Shown: one piece after another, positions 34,701 to 42,898 of the stretch
Layout of the letters: the number at the start of each line of letters is the position of its first letter
How positions within the stretch are numbered: position 1 is the first letter of the stretch
From: an uncultured Desulfovibrio sp.
GTDB taxonomy: Bacteria > Desulfobacterota > Desulfovibrionia > Desulfovibrionales > Desulfovibrionaceae
Direction of reading: 5' to 3'
DNA length: 64,000 nucleotides
Assembly: GCF_902477725.1 (NCBI RefSeq)
Contig: NZ_CABSIF010000002.1
Span: 256,508-320,507 of the forward strand
Made by a program: the position numbers and the translations under genes
The notes under the pieces: model-generated
Database searches by the model: none
Seen by the model: the letters and a program-made list of their open reading frames with translations, nothing else
Told to the model about the DNA's origin: nothing

Positions 34701-35408
34701 ACTGTTCTGAATACGGAGCTGCACAGTGTTCAGGATTTGGCCGCGATTTATCTGGATGAAATCCTCAAGGTAGCCACGGAGAACATCGTTTTTGGCGGCT
34801 GGAGTTTCGGCGGCCTTCTGGCCTATGAGGCGGCCTGCCAGTATGCCGCGCTCGGGGGCGACTCTGGCCCGGTTCTGATTCTCGACACAGTGCTGGACAA
34901 TACCAGGGACAAGCAGCTTGCCGCCAAGGGCGATGTGGAACTGCTGAAAAACCATCTCCATGAAGCCTTGGCCTTTGATGTGGACAAACTGCGGGCCATG
35001 AACAGGGCTGAGAGAATGACGTATCTGCTGGAATGCGGCGAAAAAGCCGGGCTGCTGCCGCCCAATTTCAGCCCTGCGCAGATGGAAAACCTGTTGCAGA
35101 CATACAGGCTCAATACCATTGCCGCAGCACGTTATGACAACCCAACGCCGTCTGACCTGCGTATTCTGTATATCCGCGCTCTGGATTTTGCCAGTAATCC
35201 TTACATTGATTTTAACGACCAGTATCAGGGCTGGAGCCGCTTTTTGCCTGAGAAAAACATCACCCTCCGCTGGACTGCGGGCACGCATCAAAGCATGCTT
35301 TCACCCGGCCTTGCTGATGGCGTGGCAGAGCATATCTGCGATTTTTTAGGGCAGCAGGGTGAAGATGTGCCGACAGAGGAAGATGAGTGCGGGATGTCGA
35401 TGGGGTGA
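31794..35408 (+). CDS. Single-module NRPS: A domain interrupted by methyltransferase, then T and TE
   Basis: A 1204-residue synthetase lacking a condensation domain. The adenylation domain starts near residue 60. Motif A2 (AGAVYVPVE) is at about 130-138, but A3 (YTSGSTGQPKG) is only at 486, because a class I methyltransferase (VLDVGSGSG at 261-269) is inserted between them. A5 (YGPTE), A7 (YRTGD) and A10 (NRKVDK) are intact. The thiolation serine is Ser872 (GGHS). The thioesterase has Ser1004 (GWSFGG) and His1165 (GTHQS). By eye the specificity residues read D-A-Q-D-L-A-V-V-D-K, close to remembered glutamine/glutamate codes. It probably activates, methylates and releases a Gln-like residue. 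The product is unknown. Confidence 0.88.
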   Translation: MKIGDITFGMPRSKAAAQNPAGAAAERQPATLPSSLSTAGNAMPCSSSMSGLSGRWAGFEALFCSIADENQDNIALSGGGKSLGFRELKDFSARIAAFVQAKNYGPEAAVGVLCKRGAMYLAAAIGIMRAGAVYVPVERELPRLRQEAMLRPVRLLVTDSASLPQAEYHRYRNPNIAHVLCLDAPNFTDVLESGGLSSTEYWEHLAEQGSDHGWLDDVDAHPLDLSQLERMAGSVLQKTGLAPNRAPGSIPKSAQSSGKSVLDVGSGSGVVAQALASAASRYAAVDIARNELDRVQALPCGASVTIHRMEAIDICFFDERFDLVVLNGVVDCFPGYNYLRRVLDHAVERLTAGGSIFVGAVRDMDRKDDLRAAIREHALATGDQSALLRFEGSAELFVPRRFFSAWSAECPYPVEVKFSPAAAPAPSDNGQSDVFRYDVQICRSAHDARPHGTRAMRESFGLRDMDACPVAPLAAVRPDAAAYIVYTSGSTGQPKGVVVEHRHLLHIIHALREFSEGCGTVGLVAPLSFDASIQQLAVSLFCGKPLYVMADEERKNPAAFCACARKKGIDLCDMTPAFFNVLVDYLQEHRQPLPLKRVLLAGEVLRPDVIQKFYAIPGNEDVVLFNVYGPTECTVDSSAFRIDRTNHADFTAFPIGRPLEGVNIFVLDKHQRPVPDSVTGELWIAGAGVSRGYLNGESADAFTEYAGRRCYRTGDNGFIQNGLVYYRGREDQQVKIRGNRVEIGEVEKAVGSFPGVRQLAVAADFYQAGNDKSLAAYVVGAVNPADLRSYLEQQLPPFCVPDYIVPMAELPLSPNRKVDKRALPSPLGRAEAVAGRCPQGAVEQTLAAIWKRLLGMDVINAEASFFSMGGHSIMAVRLVAMIEKELRVHIAVNELMAHSSIARLAELVEGKAGVRNSPIIKLCHCEGGKNLFLFHPVGGSVFCYSDLARLLGGRYTLYAVEPAGFQAEKTVLNTELHSVQDLAAIYLDEILKVATENIVFGGWSFGGLLAYEAACQYAALGGDSGPVLILDTVLDNTRDKQLAAKGDVELLKNHLHEALAFDVDKLRAMNRAERMTYLLECGEKAGLLPPNFSPAQMENLLQTYRLNTIAAARYDNPTPSDLRILYIRALDFASNPYIDFNDQYQGWSRFLPEKNITLRWTAGTHQSMLSPGLADGVAEHICDFLGQQGEDVPTEEDECGMSMG

Positions 35409-35491
35409 GGCCGACATCAGCATCCCGCAGCGTGGACACACGCATAACGGCGCTATGCTATAGATATGACTAGAAGGGAGTTTTTACATGC

Positions 35492-35521
35492 AAAAAAGGG
35501 CTATCCGTTTAGGATAACCCC
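35492..35521 (-). terminator. Rho-independent terminator of the tRNA-Val gene
   Basis: On the minus strand GGGTTATCC pairs with GGATAGCCC across a short loop (35501-35520), followed by six T residues (35497-35492). Confidence 0.75.
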
Positions 35522-35530
35522 TTTCATATT

Positions 35531-35606
35531 TGGTGGGCAGTACAGGACTTGAACCTGTGGCCCCCGCCTTGTAAGGGCGGTGCTCAACCAACTGAGCTAA
35601 CTGCCC
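35531..35606 (-). tRNA. tRNA-Val (anticodon UAC)
   Basis: A complete 76-base cloverleaf on the minus strand, including an encoded CCA end. Acceptor stem GGGCAGT/ACTGCCC, D arm GCTC...GAGC, anticodon stem CCGCC/GGCGG with loop CTTACAA (anticodon TAC), and T arm ACAGG-TTCAAGT-CCTGT. It reads the valine codon GUA. A terminator follows at once. Confidence 0.96.
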
Positions 35607-35744
35607 GAAACAGCGTAGCACAGGCAGCTATATGCCCTGTTATTCAGCACATTGCAAGCGCAATTTTGCCGTTTCACTAGAGCAGCCCCGGTCGATGTGC
35701 CGGGGCTGTCAGAATACCAGCCTGATACTTTGCTTCGATTACAG

Positions 35745-36053
35745 TTATTTCATCTGGTTAAGATACGTCGCAATATCCTTCATCTGCGCGGGGGTCAGGC
35801 CCTGCACCGTCTGTTGCATTCGGGCTGCGGCACCTGTGGCATTGCTCAGGTTTTTGACCCTTTCCATGCCAGCCACCAGCGAATCTACAGGTTTGCCCTT
35901 CATTGCCGCAGGGCTGGCCGAATGACAGCCCGAGCACAGCTTGTTGTACATCTCCTCCCCTGTACCCGCGCTGTCCTGAGCCGCAACCGCAGTACCAGCC
36001 AGCAGCAGCCCGGCAGCCAAAAGAATTTTCAGTGAGTTAGCAGAAAAGGTCAT
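35745..36053 (-). CDS. Small periplasmic monohaem cytochrome c (c553-like)
   Basis: A 102-residue exported electron carrier. Signal peptide near residues 1-25 (MTFSANSLKILLAAGLLLAG... ending AVAA). One haem site, CSGCH, follows about ten residues into the mature protein, and the axial Met is expected in the segment ARMQQTVQGLTPAQMKDIATYL. Size and pattern match Desulfovibrio cytochrome c553, an acceptor for formate or lactate dehydrogenases. GGAGG before the ATG at 36053 decides the start. It appears monocistronic. Confidence 0.88.
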   Translation of the reverse strand: MTFSANSLKILLAAGLLLAGTAVAAQDSAGTGEEMYNKLCSGCHSASPAAMKGKPVDSLVAGMERVKNLSNATGAAARMQQTVQGLTPAQMKDIATYLNQMK

Positions 36054-36525
36054 GGAACCCTCCAGTGGGTTACTCTGTTTGAAAAGCCAGCCTGACCGCA
36101 CAGCAGCCAGACTTTTGGTCTCATTCAGCATATGCTTCAAGGCCAGCACACCACAAGGGGTATTATGCGGCTCTACTGCGTAGGCTTGCGGCAGCTTGCA
36201 AGCCTGACACGCCAGTCATTCTCGCTGGACGACCAACTGCATAATGGCCTGTATGGAATCATTTTTTACACCTCAGAATGATGCATTTGCGTGGAAGTTC
36301 TGCACAATCCGCATATCCATTCCAAGGAAGCAGAGGCAGATGCGTTACAACACGGAGGGAGTTTAAAAAAGTCTCGGCCAGCTCTCTCCGATAGAATTTC
36401 GGAAAAAGCTGGCCGTTTGATTATTCGCTTTGGCCCTTTTTAATCTGTCCACCAGACGGGGAGCAGACCAATAAACGCCATTTAAAGTTTCACTTCAAGT
36501 TTTATTTCACCTGCAATTTCAGAAG
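36054..36525. other. Intergenic region between cytochrome c553 and GapN genes
   Basis: No gene seen. It holds the terminator of the gapN gene (36366-36416) and, nearer 36054, the promoter region expected for the minus-strand cytochrome gene. Confidence 0.6.
36366..36416 (-). terminator. Terminator of the GapN-type gene
   Basis: CGGCCAGCT (36375-36383) pairs with AGCTGGCCG (36408-36416), with an inner CCGA/TCGG pair. On the minus strand the stem is followed by a run of six T (36371-36366). Confidence 0.85.
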
Positions 36526-38139
36526 TTAGAACAGAAAATCCGTGGATAGGAAGTTGGATTTTCTGTTGCGAACGATGTCCGAAATCAGTTCCTTGTTGGG
36601 TGCGGAACCCTTGGCTGCCACAAGTGTGCGGATGGAGAAGGCGCGCAGCGCATCGCTGACAGAAAGCGTGCCTTCCGCAGAGTCCTTGCGGCCTGTGAAG
36701 GGGAAGGTATCCGGCCCGCGCTGGCACTGGCTGTTGATGTTGACGCGGCACACCTGATTGACCATGGGGTCGATGAGTGCAGCCACGGCATCGGGGTCAG
36801 TGCCGAATATGCTGACCTGCTGACCGAAGGGCGAGGCTATCACCGCCTCTGCGGCTTCCGACACATCATTGTACGAAACCACAGGCACCACAGGGGCAAA
36901 CTGTTCTTCCGTGTGCAGGCGCATGTCTGCGGTAACGCCCGCAACCAGCGTGGGGTAATACAGGGTGCGGTCAAAGGTGCCGCCGCGCGGGTTGGCAATG
37001 CGCGCGCCCTTGGCAATTGCTTCGTCCACCAGTTCACGCAGGTCGTCTATCTTGCCGGGCACGGGCAGAGGGGTGATTTTGACCCCCGGCTTCCAGGGCA
37101 GGCCCATGGGCAGGGCGGCAATGGCCTCGCTGAATTTTGCCAGAAATTCCTCAGTGCGCGAGGCGTGCACATAAAAGATCTTCAGGGCCGTGCAGCGCTG
37201 CCCGTTAAAGCTCAGCGCCCCGGTCACGGCCTCTGACACGGTCAAATCCATATCGGCGCAGGGCAGCACGATGGCTGCGTTTTTGGCGTCCAGCCCCAGC
37301 ACGCAACGCAGCCTGTGGGGCGAGGGATGGTGACGGCGCAGGGCATCGGCCGCGCGGCTTGAACCGATAAAGGCCAGCACACTGATGCGGCCAGATTCCA
37401 GCGCGGGAATGGCCACACGCCTGTCGCCAAAGAGGATGTTCACCACCCCGGCGGGGAAGCAGTCGGCAAAGGCCTCAAGCAGGGGCGCGTAGAGCAGCTT
37501 GCCGATGCGGGGCGTTTTGACGATAACCGGGTTGCCCATGATCAGGGCCGGAATAAGCGTGGTGAAGGTTTCGTTGAGCGGATAGTTGAACGGCCCCATG
37601 CACAGCACCGGCCCAAGCGGCGCGCGGCGGATCTGGGCGTAAATGCCGCTCTCGATCACAAAGCGCGAGGAGGCGCGGTCAAGGTCTTTAAGGGCGTCCA
37701 CAGTGGCGCGGATATAGTCAATGGTGCGGTCAAATTCCGCCCGGCAATCGTTGAGCGGCTTGCAGATTTCCCACACCATCAGGCGCACCACTTGATCGCG
37801 TACAGCTATCATGCGGCGGGCAAATTCTTCCACACGGGCAATGCGGTCTTCCACTCGCATGGTGGGCCATGCGCCGCGTCCATTGTCCCACGCCTTGGTT
37901 ACGGCTTCCACTGCCGTCAGAGATTCCGCCTCGGTCAGTTCCGGGCAGGAGCCGATGACGCGCTGCTCACCGTTCACATACAGGGGCGAATGCACGGTGT
38001 GCATAGGGCCATTCCACTCAAGCAAGCGCCCGCCCACAAGATAGCGGCGCTCGTGAAGTGGCTCAAGAACGCAATCTTCAGGTATATTGTCCACATCCGG
38101 CGAAAAATCAGCGCCGGGCTGGGTATTGGCTTCGGTCAT
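36526..38139 (-). CDS. gapN: NADP-dependent non-phosphorylating glyceraldehyde-3-phosphate dehydrogenase (GapN-like)
   Basis: Aldehyde dehydrogenase superfamily member of 537 residues. The catalytic cysteine is in SFNGQRCTALK and the general base region is LGLDAKNAAIV. The signature QRGPDTFPFTGRKDSAEGTLSVSDALRAF near the C-terminus is typical of GapN. The expected reaction oxidises glyceraldehyde-3-phosphate directly to 3-phosphoglycerate and yields NADPH, bypassing ATP formation. About 35 extra residues precede the usual N-terminus. GGAGG precedes the ATG. It stands alone with its own terminator. Confidence 0.87.
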   Translation of the reverse strand: MTEANTQPGADFSPDVDNIPEDCVLEPLHERRYLVGGRLLEWNGPMHTVHSPLYVNGEQRVIGSCPELTEAESLTAVEAVTKAWDNGRGAWPTMRVEDRIARVEEFARRMIAVRDQVVRLMVWEICKPLNDCRAEFDRTIDYIRATVDALKDLDRASSRFVIESGIYAQIRRAPLGPVLCMGPFNYPLNETFTTLIPALIMGNPVIVKTPRIGKLLYAPLLEAFADCFPAGVVNILFGDRRVAIPALESGRISVLAFIGSSRAADALRRHHPSPHRLRCVLGLDAKNAAIVLPCADMDLTVSEAVTGALSFNGQRCTALKIFYVHASRTEEFLAKFSEAIAALPMGLPWKPGVKITPLPVPGKIDDLRELVDEAIAKGARIANPRGGTFDRTLYYPTLVAGVTADMRLHTEEQFAPVVPVVSYNDVSEAAEAVIASPFGQQVSIFGTDPDAVAALIDPMVNQVCRVNINSQCQRGPDTFPFTGRKDSAEGTLSVSDALRAFSIRTLVAAKGSAPNKELISDIVRNRKSNFLSTDFLF

Positions 38140-38241
38140 GTGTGCCTCCTGAACTTTCAGCAGATGAAAGCAGTGAAAAAGTTGTTGTCGTGTGGAGGGT
38201 AAGAAGCCGAGCGCTCCATGTCAATGAAGCCGACCCGCAAC

Positions 38242-39807
38242 TTACTGGTACAGTTGAATATCTTTCCACACCTCATAGACTGCGCCGTGGGGATTCGATT
38301 CCACGGTGTTAGCCTGGTCAAAAATGTAGGTGAGCCGTCGCCCTGCCTCGTATTGAGGCCACAGGGGCGCAACGCCGGGGCCGTTGGGATTGCCCGTTTT
38401 TACAAAGTTCAGCCAGGCCCCGTGCATGGATTGCGTAAGCTCCTTGCGGCGAGATGCGGGCGTGAGCAGCCAGAAGGGATGATCATTGGTGGCAAGCGCG
38501 GTGGAAATCTCCGTTGAGTGTGCCGCGCCCAGCAAGAACAGCTCCGGCAGCAAGGGGGCGTAGTCAAAGCGGTACACGTAGGTGCGGTTAAAGGAGCTCT
38601 GGGCATCGGCGCTTTTGACCATATCCACCACAAAGGCCCGGTCGCCCGCGAGGGTCGTCAGTTTTTTCATGCCTTTTTCGCTGGCGTACAGCTCCGAGAC
38701 CGCAGGGATACTGGCAGCCGCGCCGTTATCGCGCAGCATCTTTTCCACCTGTTGCCAGTCCTTGGGCAGCAGGCCCAGCAGGGCAAACAGCGTGCCTTCG
38801 TTGCGGTTGGTGCCAAGAATGACCTTAACGTCGCGGGCATTGCCCTGGGCCATGGCTTCCCACGGGTGCAGGGGCAGCAGGTCGTCCTTGACCGGGCCGG
38901 GCATGAAGATGCCGGGGTGGCGGCGCGGGCCTTCCTTGAGCGTGAACGTAGCCGCCGCAAGCATGTCCTGCGCGGGCATTTCCAGTAATTTGGCAATGTC
39001 TGTGCGCGGATTGATACCCAGCTTTTCAAAAAAGATGGCGTTGTTCATCTCGACCATGCGGCGGGATTCGGTATTTCCTGTGACGCCGCTCTCCGCGATG
39101 GCCTTCTGGAACAGCCCCTTTGCAGCGGGCGATGCCAGCATGTTGTACACGCCCGTGCCGCCTGCGGATTCGCCCGCTATGGTCACGTTGTTCGGGTCGC
39201 CGCCAAATGCGGCGATATTGTCCCGCACCCAGCGCAGGGCGGCAATCTGGTCTGAAACGCCGCAGTTGGATTCAAACCTCTTGTCGTACATGGAAAAATC
39301 ATAAAAACCCAAGGGGCCGACGCGGTAGTTGAAATTGACAAATACCACGCCGTCTCTGGCAAAGGATGCGCCGTCATACATGGGGTCGCTGCCTTCGCCC
39401 ATGTGGTACGCGCCGCCGTATATCCATACGAATACAGGCAGCTTGGCGTCTTTGGCGGCGGTCAGGGGCGCCCACACGTTGAGGTACAGGCAATCCTCGC
39501 TGGCGGGAACCCGCGAACGCTCAAGCCCGAACATGTTCATGTACTGGATGGGCTTGTTGCCAAAGGCTGCGCACTTTTTAACGCCCTGCCAGGGGGTAGG
39601 CGGCTGGTTGCGCCGAAAACGCAGTTCACCTACAGGCGGTGCGGCATAAGGAATGCCAAGCCATGTTTTGACGCCAGCCGCCGCAAAACCTTGCACTTCG
39701 CCATACTGTGTGGCTGCAAGAGTGTCAGCGGACGTTTCATGACGGGATACTGGGCGGGCACAGGCGCACAAGAGCAACACCACCAGGATGAGGATGCGGT
39801 TTTTCAT
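38242..39807 (-). CDS. Type B carboxylesterase, predicted lipoprotein
   Basis: A 521-residue alpha/beta hydrolase. The N-terminus MKNRILILVVLLLCACARP is a lipoprotein signal with the likely lipidated cysteine in the LCAC box. The catalytic serine is in GESAGGTGVYN, near residue 214, inside the family-typical FGGDPNNVTIAGESAGG region, and the N-terminal WLGIPYAAPPVGELRF is the type B carboxylesterase signature. It would hydrolyse esters at the cell envelope. Substrate unknown. The ribosome site is weak (GGGAAA). The catalytic His is probably in GAAHSTEI. Confidence 0.88.
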   Translation of the reverse strand: MKNRILILVVLLLCACARPVSRHETSADTLAATQYGEVQGFAAAGVKTWLGIPYAAPPVGELRFRRNQPPTPWQGVKKCAAFGNKPIQYMNMFGLERSRVPASEDCLYLNVWAPLTAAKDAKLPVFVWIYGGAYHMGEGSDPMYDGASFARDGVVFVNFNYRVGPLGFYDFSMYDKRFESNCGVSDQIAALRWVRDNIAAFGGDPNNVTIAGESAGGTGVYNMLASPAAKGLFQKAIAESGVTGNTESRRMVEMNNAIFFEKLGINPRTDIAKLLEMPAQDMLAAATFTLKEGPRRHPGIFMPGPVKDDLLPLHPWEAMAQGNARDVKVILGTNRNEGTLFALLGLLPKDWQQVEKMLRDNGAAASIPAVSELYASEKGMKKLTTLAGDRAFVVDMVKSADAQSSFNRTYVYRFDYAPLLPELFLLGAAHSTEISTALATNDHPFWLLTPASRRKELTQSMHGAWLNFVKTGNPNGPGVAPLWPQYEAGRRLTYIFDQANTVESNPHGAVYEVWKDIQLYQ

Positions 39808-39899
39808 AACAGTTTCCCATGTCAGGACAATGTCCGGTCATATTCAGCCTTATCACATCAGTAACTTTTGGAATAGCCGCAAAATGAAAACTGTCGTGA

Positions 39900-40859
39900 T
39901 TATCCCGACTGAACATCAGAACTGTTAATTTTAACTACCAGTTTTGAGATGCCGCGTTTTTGCCATGTTCCCTGTTTGTAGCATTTTCTGCTTCGCAAAT
40001 TGCCTACAATATCGGAACGCTCAGAAAGTTGGATAGCATTCCATGGTTTTTCTTCAATTTTTCCATCCTGATAATGCTCATACCTTGTTGCCTTGCGGTG
40101 TTTGAGAAGCAAAGCTTTGAATGTCTTGTGGTCACTAGGAATCAGTTCAATGGGAAGCGTTTGAACATGCACTGTGGAGTCTGGCATTTGGGAAGTATTG
40201 GTTGGCTTGGGTGGTGGGGTTTGCGATCTTTGGCTGAAGAGTGCCACCAGTTGCACAGCACGCAGAAAAAGTTCGCTCGTGTCAGCCACTTTATTTTGAA
40301 GTAAGATAATTTCGTCCAGGACTTTGCCTTTGAAATCATTATTGATAATTGTGCTGAATAAAAAGTGTTTGCGACGGCCATCAAAGAATGTTTGCAGAAT
40401 TTGTGCCGCATCATTGATATCAGACTCTCTTGAAGGAGCTACTTTTGGGGACAGGAACAAAATTTTAGCCGGAATGCCGGGGAAGTGGCGTTCAAGCGTC
40501 AGCGCGGTACGGAACATTTTTTTAATGACCCTTGCCGTTGTTGCGTCCTTTAAGCCATATTGCAATCCTTTCGTATGGAATGCGATATCAGCAGCGATAA
40601 TTTTTTCAACTTTCCCTTGGGCAACTCGTATACCAAGTACATCAATTTCGGCTTGACCAAGAAACTGTGTAAGGTTTGATGTCTTTTTAACAACTTCTTC
40701 AGAAAATTGAACCTTACCTTCATTAAACCATTGTTCAAGCTCAGGAGTAATTTCGGCTGGCCACTTTGGCGATGGTTTCCAGTTCAGCTCAGCCATTTGG
40801 CAACCTATGCAATGGCGTATCCAAGTTCTTATCAGCGATTCTCCCATTTCAATTTTCAT
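39900..40859 (-). CDS. AT-rich orphan protein, possibly of restriction-endonuclease-like fold
   Basis: A 319-residue soluble protein that I cannot assign. Its base composition and codon use are clearly more AT-rich than those of its neighbours, which suggests recent transfer. The segment EIDVLGIRVAQGKVEKIIAADIAFHTKGLQYG, residues about 70-102, looks like the strand pair of a PD-(D/E)XK nuclease-like domain, and I recall similar segments in uncharacterised proteins, but no full catalytic motif is certain. GGAG lies six bases before the ATG. It has no partner genes: it sits alone between a carboxylesterase and a chemoreceptor. Confidence 0.6.
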   Translation of the reverse strand: MKIEMGESLIRTWIRHCIGCQMAELNWKPSPKWPAEITPELEQWFNEGKVQFSEEVVKKTSNLTQFLGQAEIDVLGIRVAQGKVEKIIAADIAFHTKGLQYGLKDATTARVIKKMFRTALTLERHFPGIPAKILFLSPKVAPSRESDINDAAQILQTFFDGRRKHFLFSTIINNDFKGKVLDEIILLQNKVADTSELFLRAVQLVALFSQRSQTPPPKPTNTSQMPDSTVHVQTLPIELIPSDHKTFKALLLKHRKATRYEHYQDGKIEEKPWNAIQLSERSDIVGNLRSRKCYKQGTWQKRGISKLVVKINSSDVQSG

Positions 40860-41031
40860 GGGTACTCCGATACTACGGGATTTTCACAGAAATATATTGA
40901 AAATGCCTTGGTGGACTTATTCGTGCATGCATTTTGTGCTGCACCAGTAACATTCTTTTGTATATGAAAACATAGAATACCTCGTCAATAAGTACAATAA
41001 TACGGCAAGAAGCATTCATACATAAAACAAA

Positions 41032-41070
41032 GGCTCCCGGTCTGCGCCGTGCAAGCGCAAACCGGGAGCC
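41032..41070 (-). terminator. Terminator of the chemoreceptor gene
   Basis: A perfect 10-bp stem, GGCTCCCGGT (41032-41041) with ACCGGGAGCC (41061-41070). On the minus strand TTTGTTTTAT follows. It lies about 20 bases after the stop codon at 41093. Confidence 0.85.
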
Positions 41071-41092
41071 TGGATGGCGGGGGAGGACAGGC

Positions 41093-42898
41093 CTAGCCCT
41101 GCTTCATCTCCTGAATCAGGGCGGCGAGCTTTTTGGCCTGCTCGGTGAGGTCGGCAACGGCGGTGGAAGCCTGATTCATGGCCTCTGCCGTCAGGCGCGA
41201 AACCTCGTTGACCTCAACAATGCTGCGGTTGATTTCTTCGCTTGCTGCCGACTGCTCTTCACTGGCGGCGGCAATGGCATTCACCTGATCAGCCGTGGCG
41301 GTCACAACCTCCACAATGCCTTGCAGGGCCTCGCCGGATTGCCCGGCCAGATCCGTGGCCACGCCGATGGAACCCACAGCGTTTTCAACGCCCTGCATGC
41401 TTTTGGCGGTGCTGTCCTGAATGGCCTGAATGGCCTTGGCCACATCGCTTGTGGAAACCATGGTCTTTTCTGCTAGCTTGCGCACTTCGTCAGCCACAAC
41501 GGCAAAACCCCTGCCGGCATCGCCAGCACGGGCGGCCTCGATGGCCGCGTTCAGCGCCAGCAGGTTGGTCTGGTCAGCAATGTCGGAAATAACGCCCATA
41601 ATCTGGTTGATGGCCTGCGCGTGCTCGTTCAGGCGGTTCATGTCTTCCTTGAGCGAAAGCGAGTGGGTCTGCACCTCGGTGATGCTTTCCACGGCGTTTT
41701 GTACGATCTTTGCGCCAGCAAGAGCCTTGTCGCGGGTTTCGAGCGATGCGCCCGATGCCAGCCCGGCGTTTCTGGCAACGTCCTGAACCGTGGCGTTCAT
41801 TTCATTCATGGCGGTGGCTGCGCCAGAAAGCATCTTGGAAGATTCTTCCGCGCCTTCATCAGAGCGTTTGATCTGGTGCGAGAGGTCAGATGAAGCGGAG
41901 GAGAGCGCCTCGGCAATGGATTCAAGCTGATGGGCGGCGGCGAGCATGCCTTCCCTGCGGGCCGATTCTGCGCGCAGTTTGGCTTCTTCGGCAGCGGTCT
42001 GCGCTACTTTTGCGTGATCCAGGGCTTCGGCGGCCTGACGGGTTTTGTCGGCTGCTTCTTGAATGCGGCCATGCAGGTTTTCTATCATCATGCCCAGCGA
42101 ACTATTAAGCCGCCGGATTTCGAGCGGACAGGATGCCTTGAGCGTGGGCAGGGCGGCCTCCTGACCCTGGGCGACCTTTTCTGCTTCAACGGTAATTTGC
42201 CGCAGGGGCCGACAGATAATGCGGGTAATCAGCCATGCAAAGCCAAGAATGACAGCAAGGATGCCCCCGCAAATAAGCAGCTCAAGATTATCGTAATGGT
42301 CGTTTCTCTCGGCAACCAGGTTGGCAACGCGAGTGCGTTCCGCCTCTACGCTGTCGATATACACGCCAGTGCCGATAATAACATCAGTGCCTGGTATCAT
42401 GCGTGTGTAGGCCAGTTTGGGCTGTATGCCAGCCCCCGGCTTGTCAAAGCGGTAAGCCACGAACGCTCCGCCCTTTTTGGCGGCTTCAATCAACTCGCGT
42501 ATAAAATAGACCCCATCGCTGTCTTTGAGATCAATAACATTTTTGCCGTTCTGCGACTTGTTGGTGGGCACGTTTATACGAGTGCCGTCTGTTTTATAGG
42601 TAAACAGGTAGCCCTCGTCGTTGGGAAAGAAACGCTGATAATCGGTGTATTTTTCAATCAGCGCGTACTGCTCCTTGGGGTCGGTAACCCCCTTGAGCCT
42701 GTCGGCAAGGTCTTGGGCGGCAACATCAACAACACTTTTCAGGCCGTACTCATACTTTGACTGTAATGCCGACGAAAGCTGGGGAATGGTTACTTCCGTA
42801 AAAACCAGTGTGGACATGTGGGTGTTGGTGAAAAAAAGGGTCGCCATGCCTACGACAAACCCACAGCAAAGGGTAACAAGCCACATTCTCACATTCAT
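41093..42898 (-). CDS. Methyl-accepting chemotaxis protein with a periplasmic Cache domain
   Basis: A 601-residue chemoreceptor. A first membrane helix at about 7-27 is followed by a periplasmic single-Cache sensor (about 35-205) with the typical DEGYLFTYKTDGTRINVP and GTGVYIDSVE segments. A second membrane helix near 208-230, a HAMP domain, and a cytoplasmic signalling domain follow. The tip is recognisable in DIADQTNLLALNAAIEAARAG and GRGFAVVADEVRKLAEKT. Cache sensors of this kind often bind small carboxylates; the ligand cannot be predicted here. GAGGT lies five bases before the ATG. A terminator follows. Confidence 0.93.
   Translation of the reverse strand: MNVRMWLVTLCCGFVVGMATLFFTNTHMSTLVFTEVTIPQLSSALQSKYEYGLKSVVDVAAQDLADRLKGVTDPKEQYALIEKYTDYQRFFPNDEGYLFTYKTDGTRINVPTNKSQNGKNVIDLKDSDGVYFIRELIEAAKKGGAFVAYRFDKPGAGIQPKLAYTRMIPGTDVIIGTGVYIDSVEAERTRVANLVAERNDHYDNLELLICGGILAVILGFAWLITRIICRPLRQITVEAEKVAQGQEAALPTLKASCPLEIRRLNSSLGMMIENLHGRIQEAADKTRQAAEALDHAKVAQTAAEEAKLRAESARREGMLAAAHQLESIAEALSSASSDLSHQIKRSDEGAEESSKMLSGAATAMNEMNATVQDVARNAGLASGASLETRDKALAGAKIVQNAVESITEVQTHSLSLKEDMNRLNEHAQAINQIMGVISDIADQTNLLALNAAIEAARAGDAGRGFAVVADEVRKLAEKTMVSTSDVAKAIQAIQDSTAKSMQGVENAVGSIGVATDLAGQSGEALQGIVEVVTATADQVNAIAAASEEQSAASEEINRSIVEVNEVSRLTAEAMNQASTAVADLTEQAKKLAALIQEMKQG

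Larger units (their letters stand above)
35409..35744. other. Region between NRPS and cytochrome genes
   Basis: Contains the tRNA-Val gene and its terminator and no protein gene. GCCCCGG/CCGGGGC inverted sequence at 35683-35708 forms a hairpin that probably ends the minus-strand cytochrome transcript from the right, but its T-run is poor. Confidence 0.55.

Noticed and set aside
33408..35291. 627-residue minus-strand frame inside the NRPS gene
   Set aside because: Antisense shadow of a confirmed multidomain enzyme.
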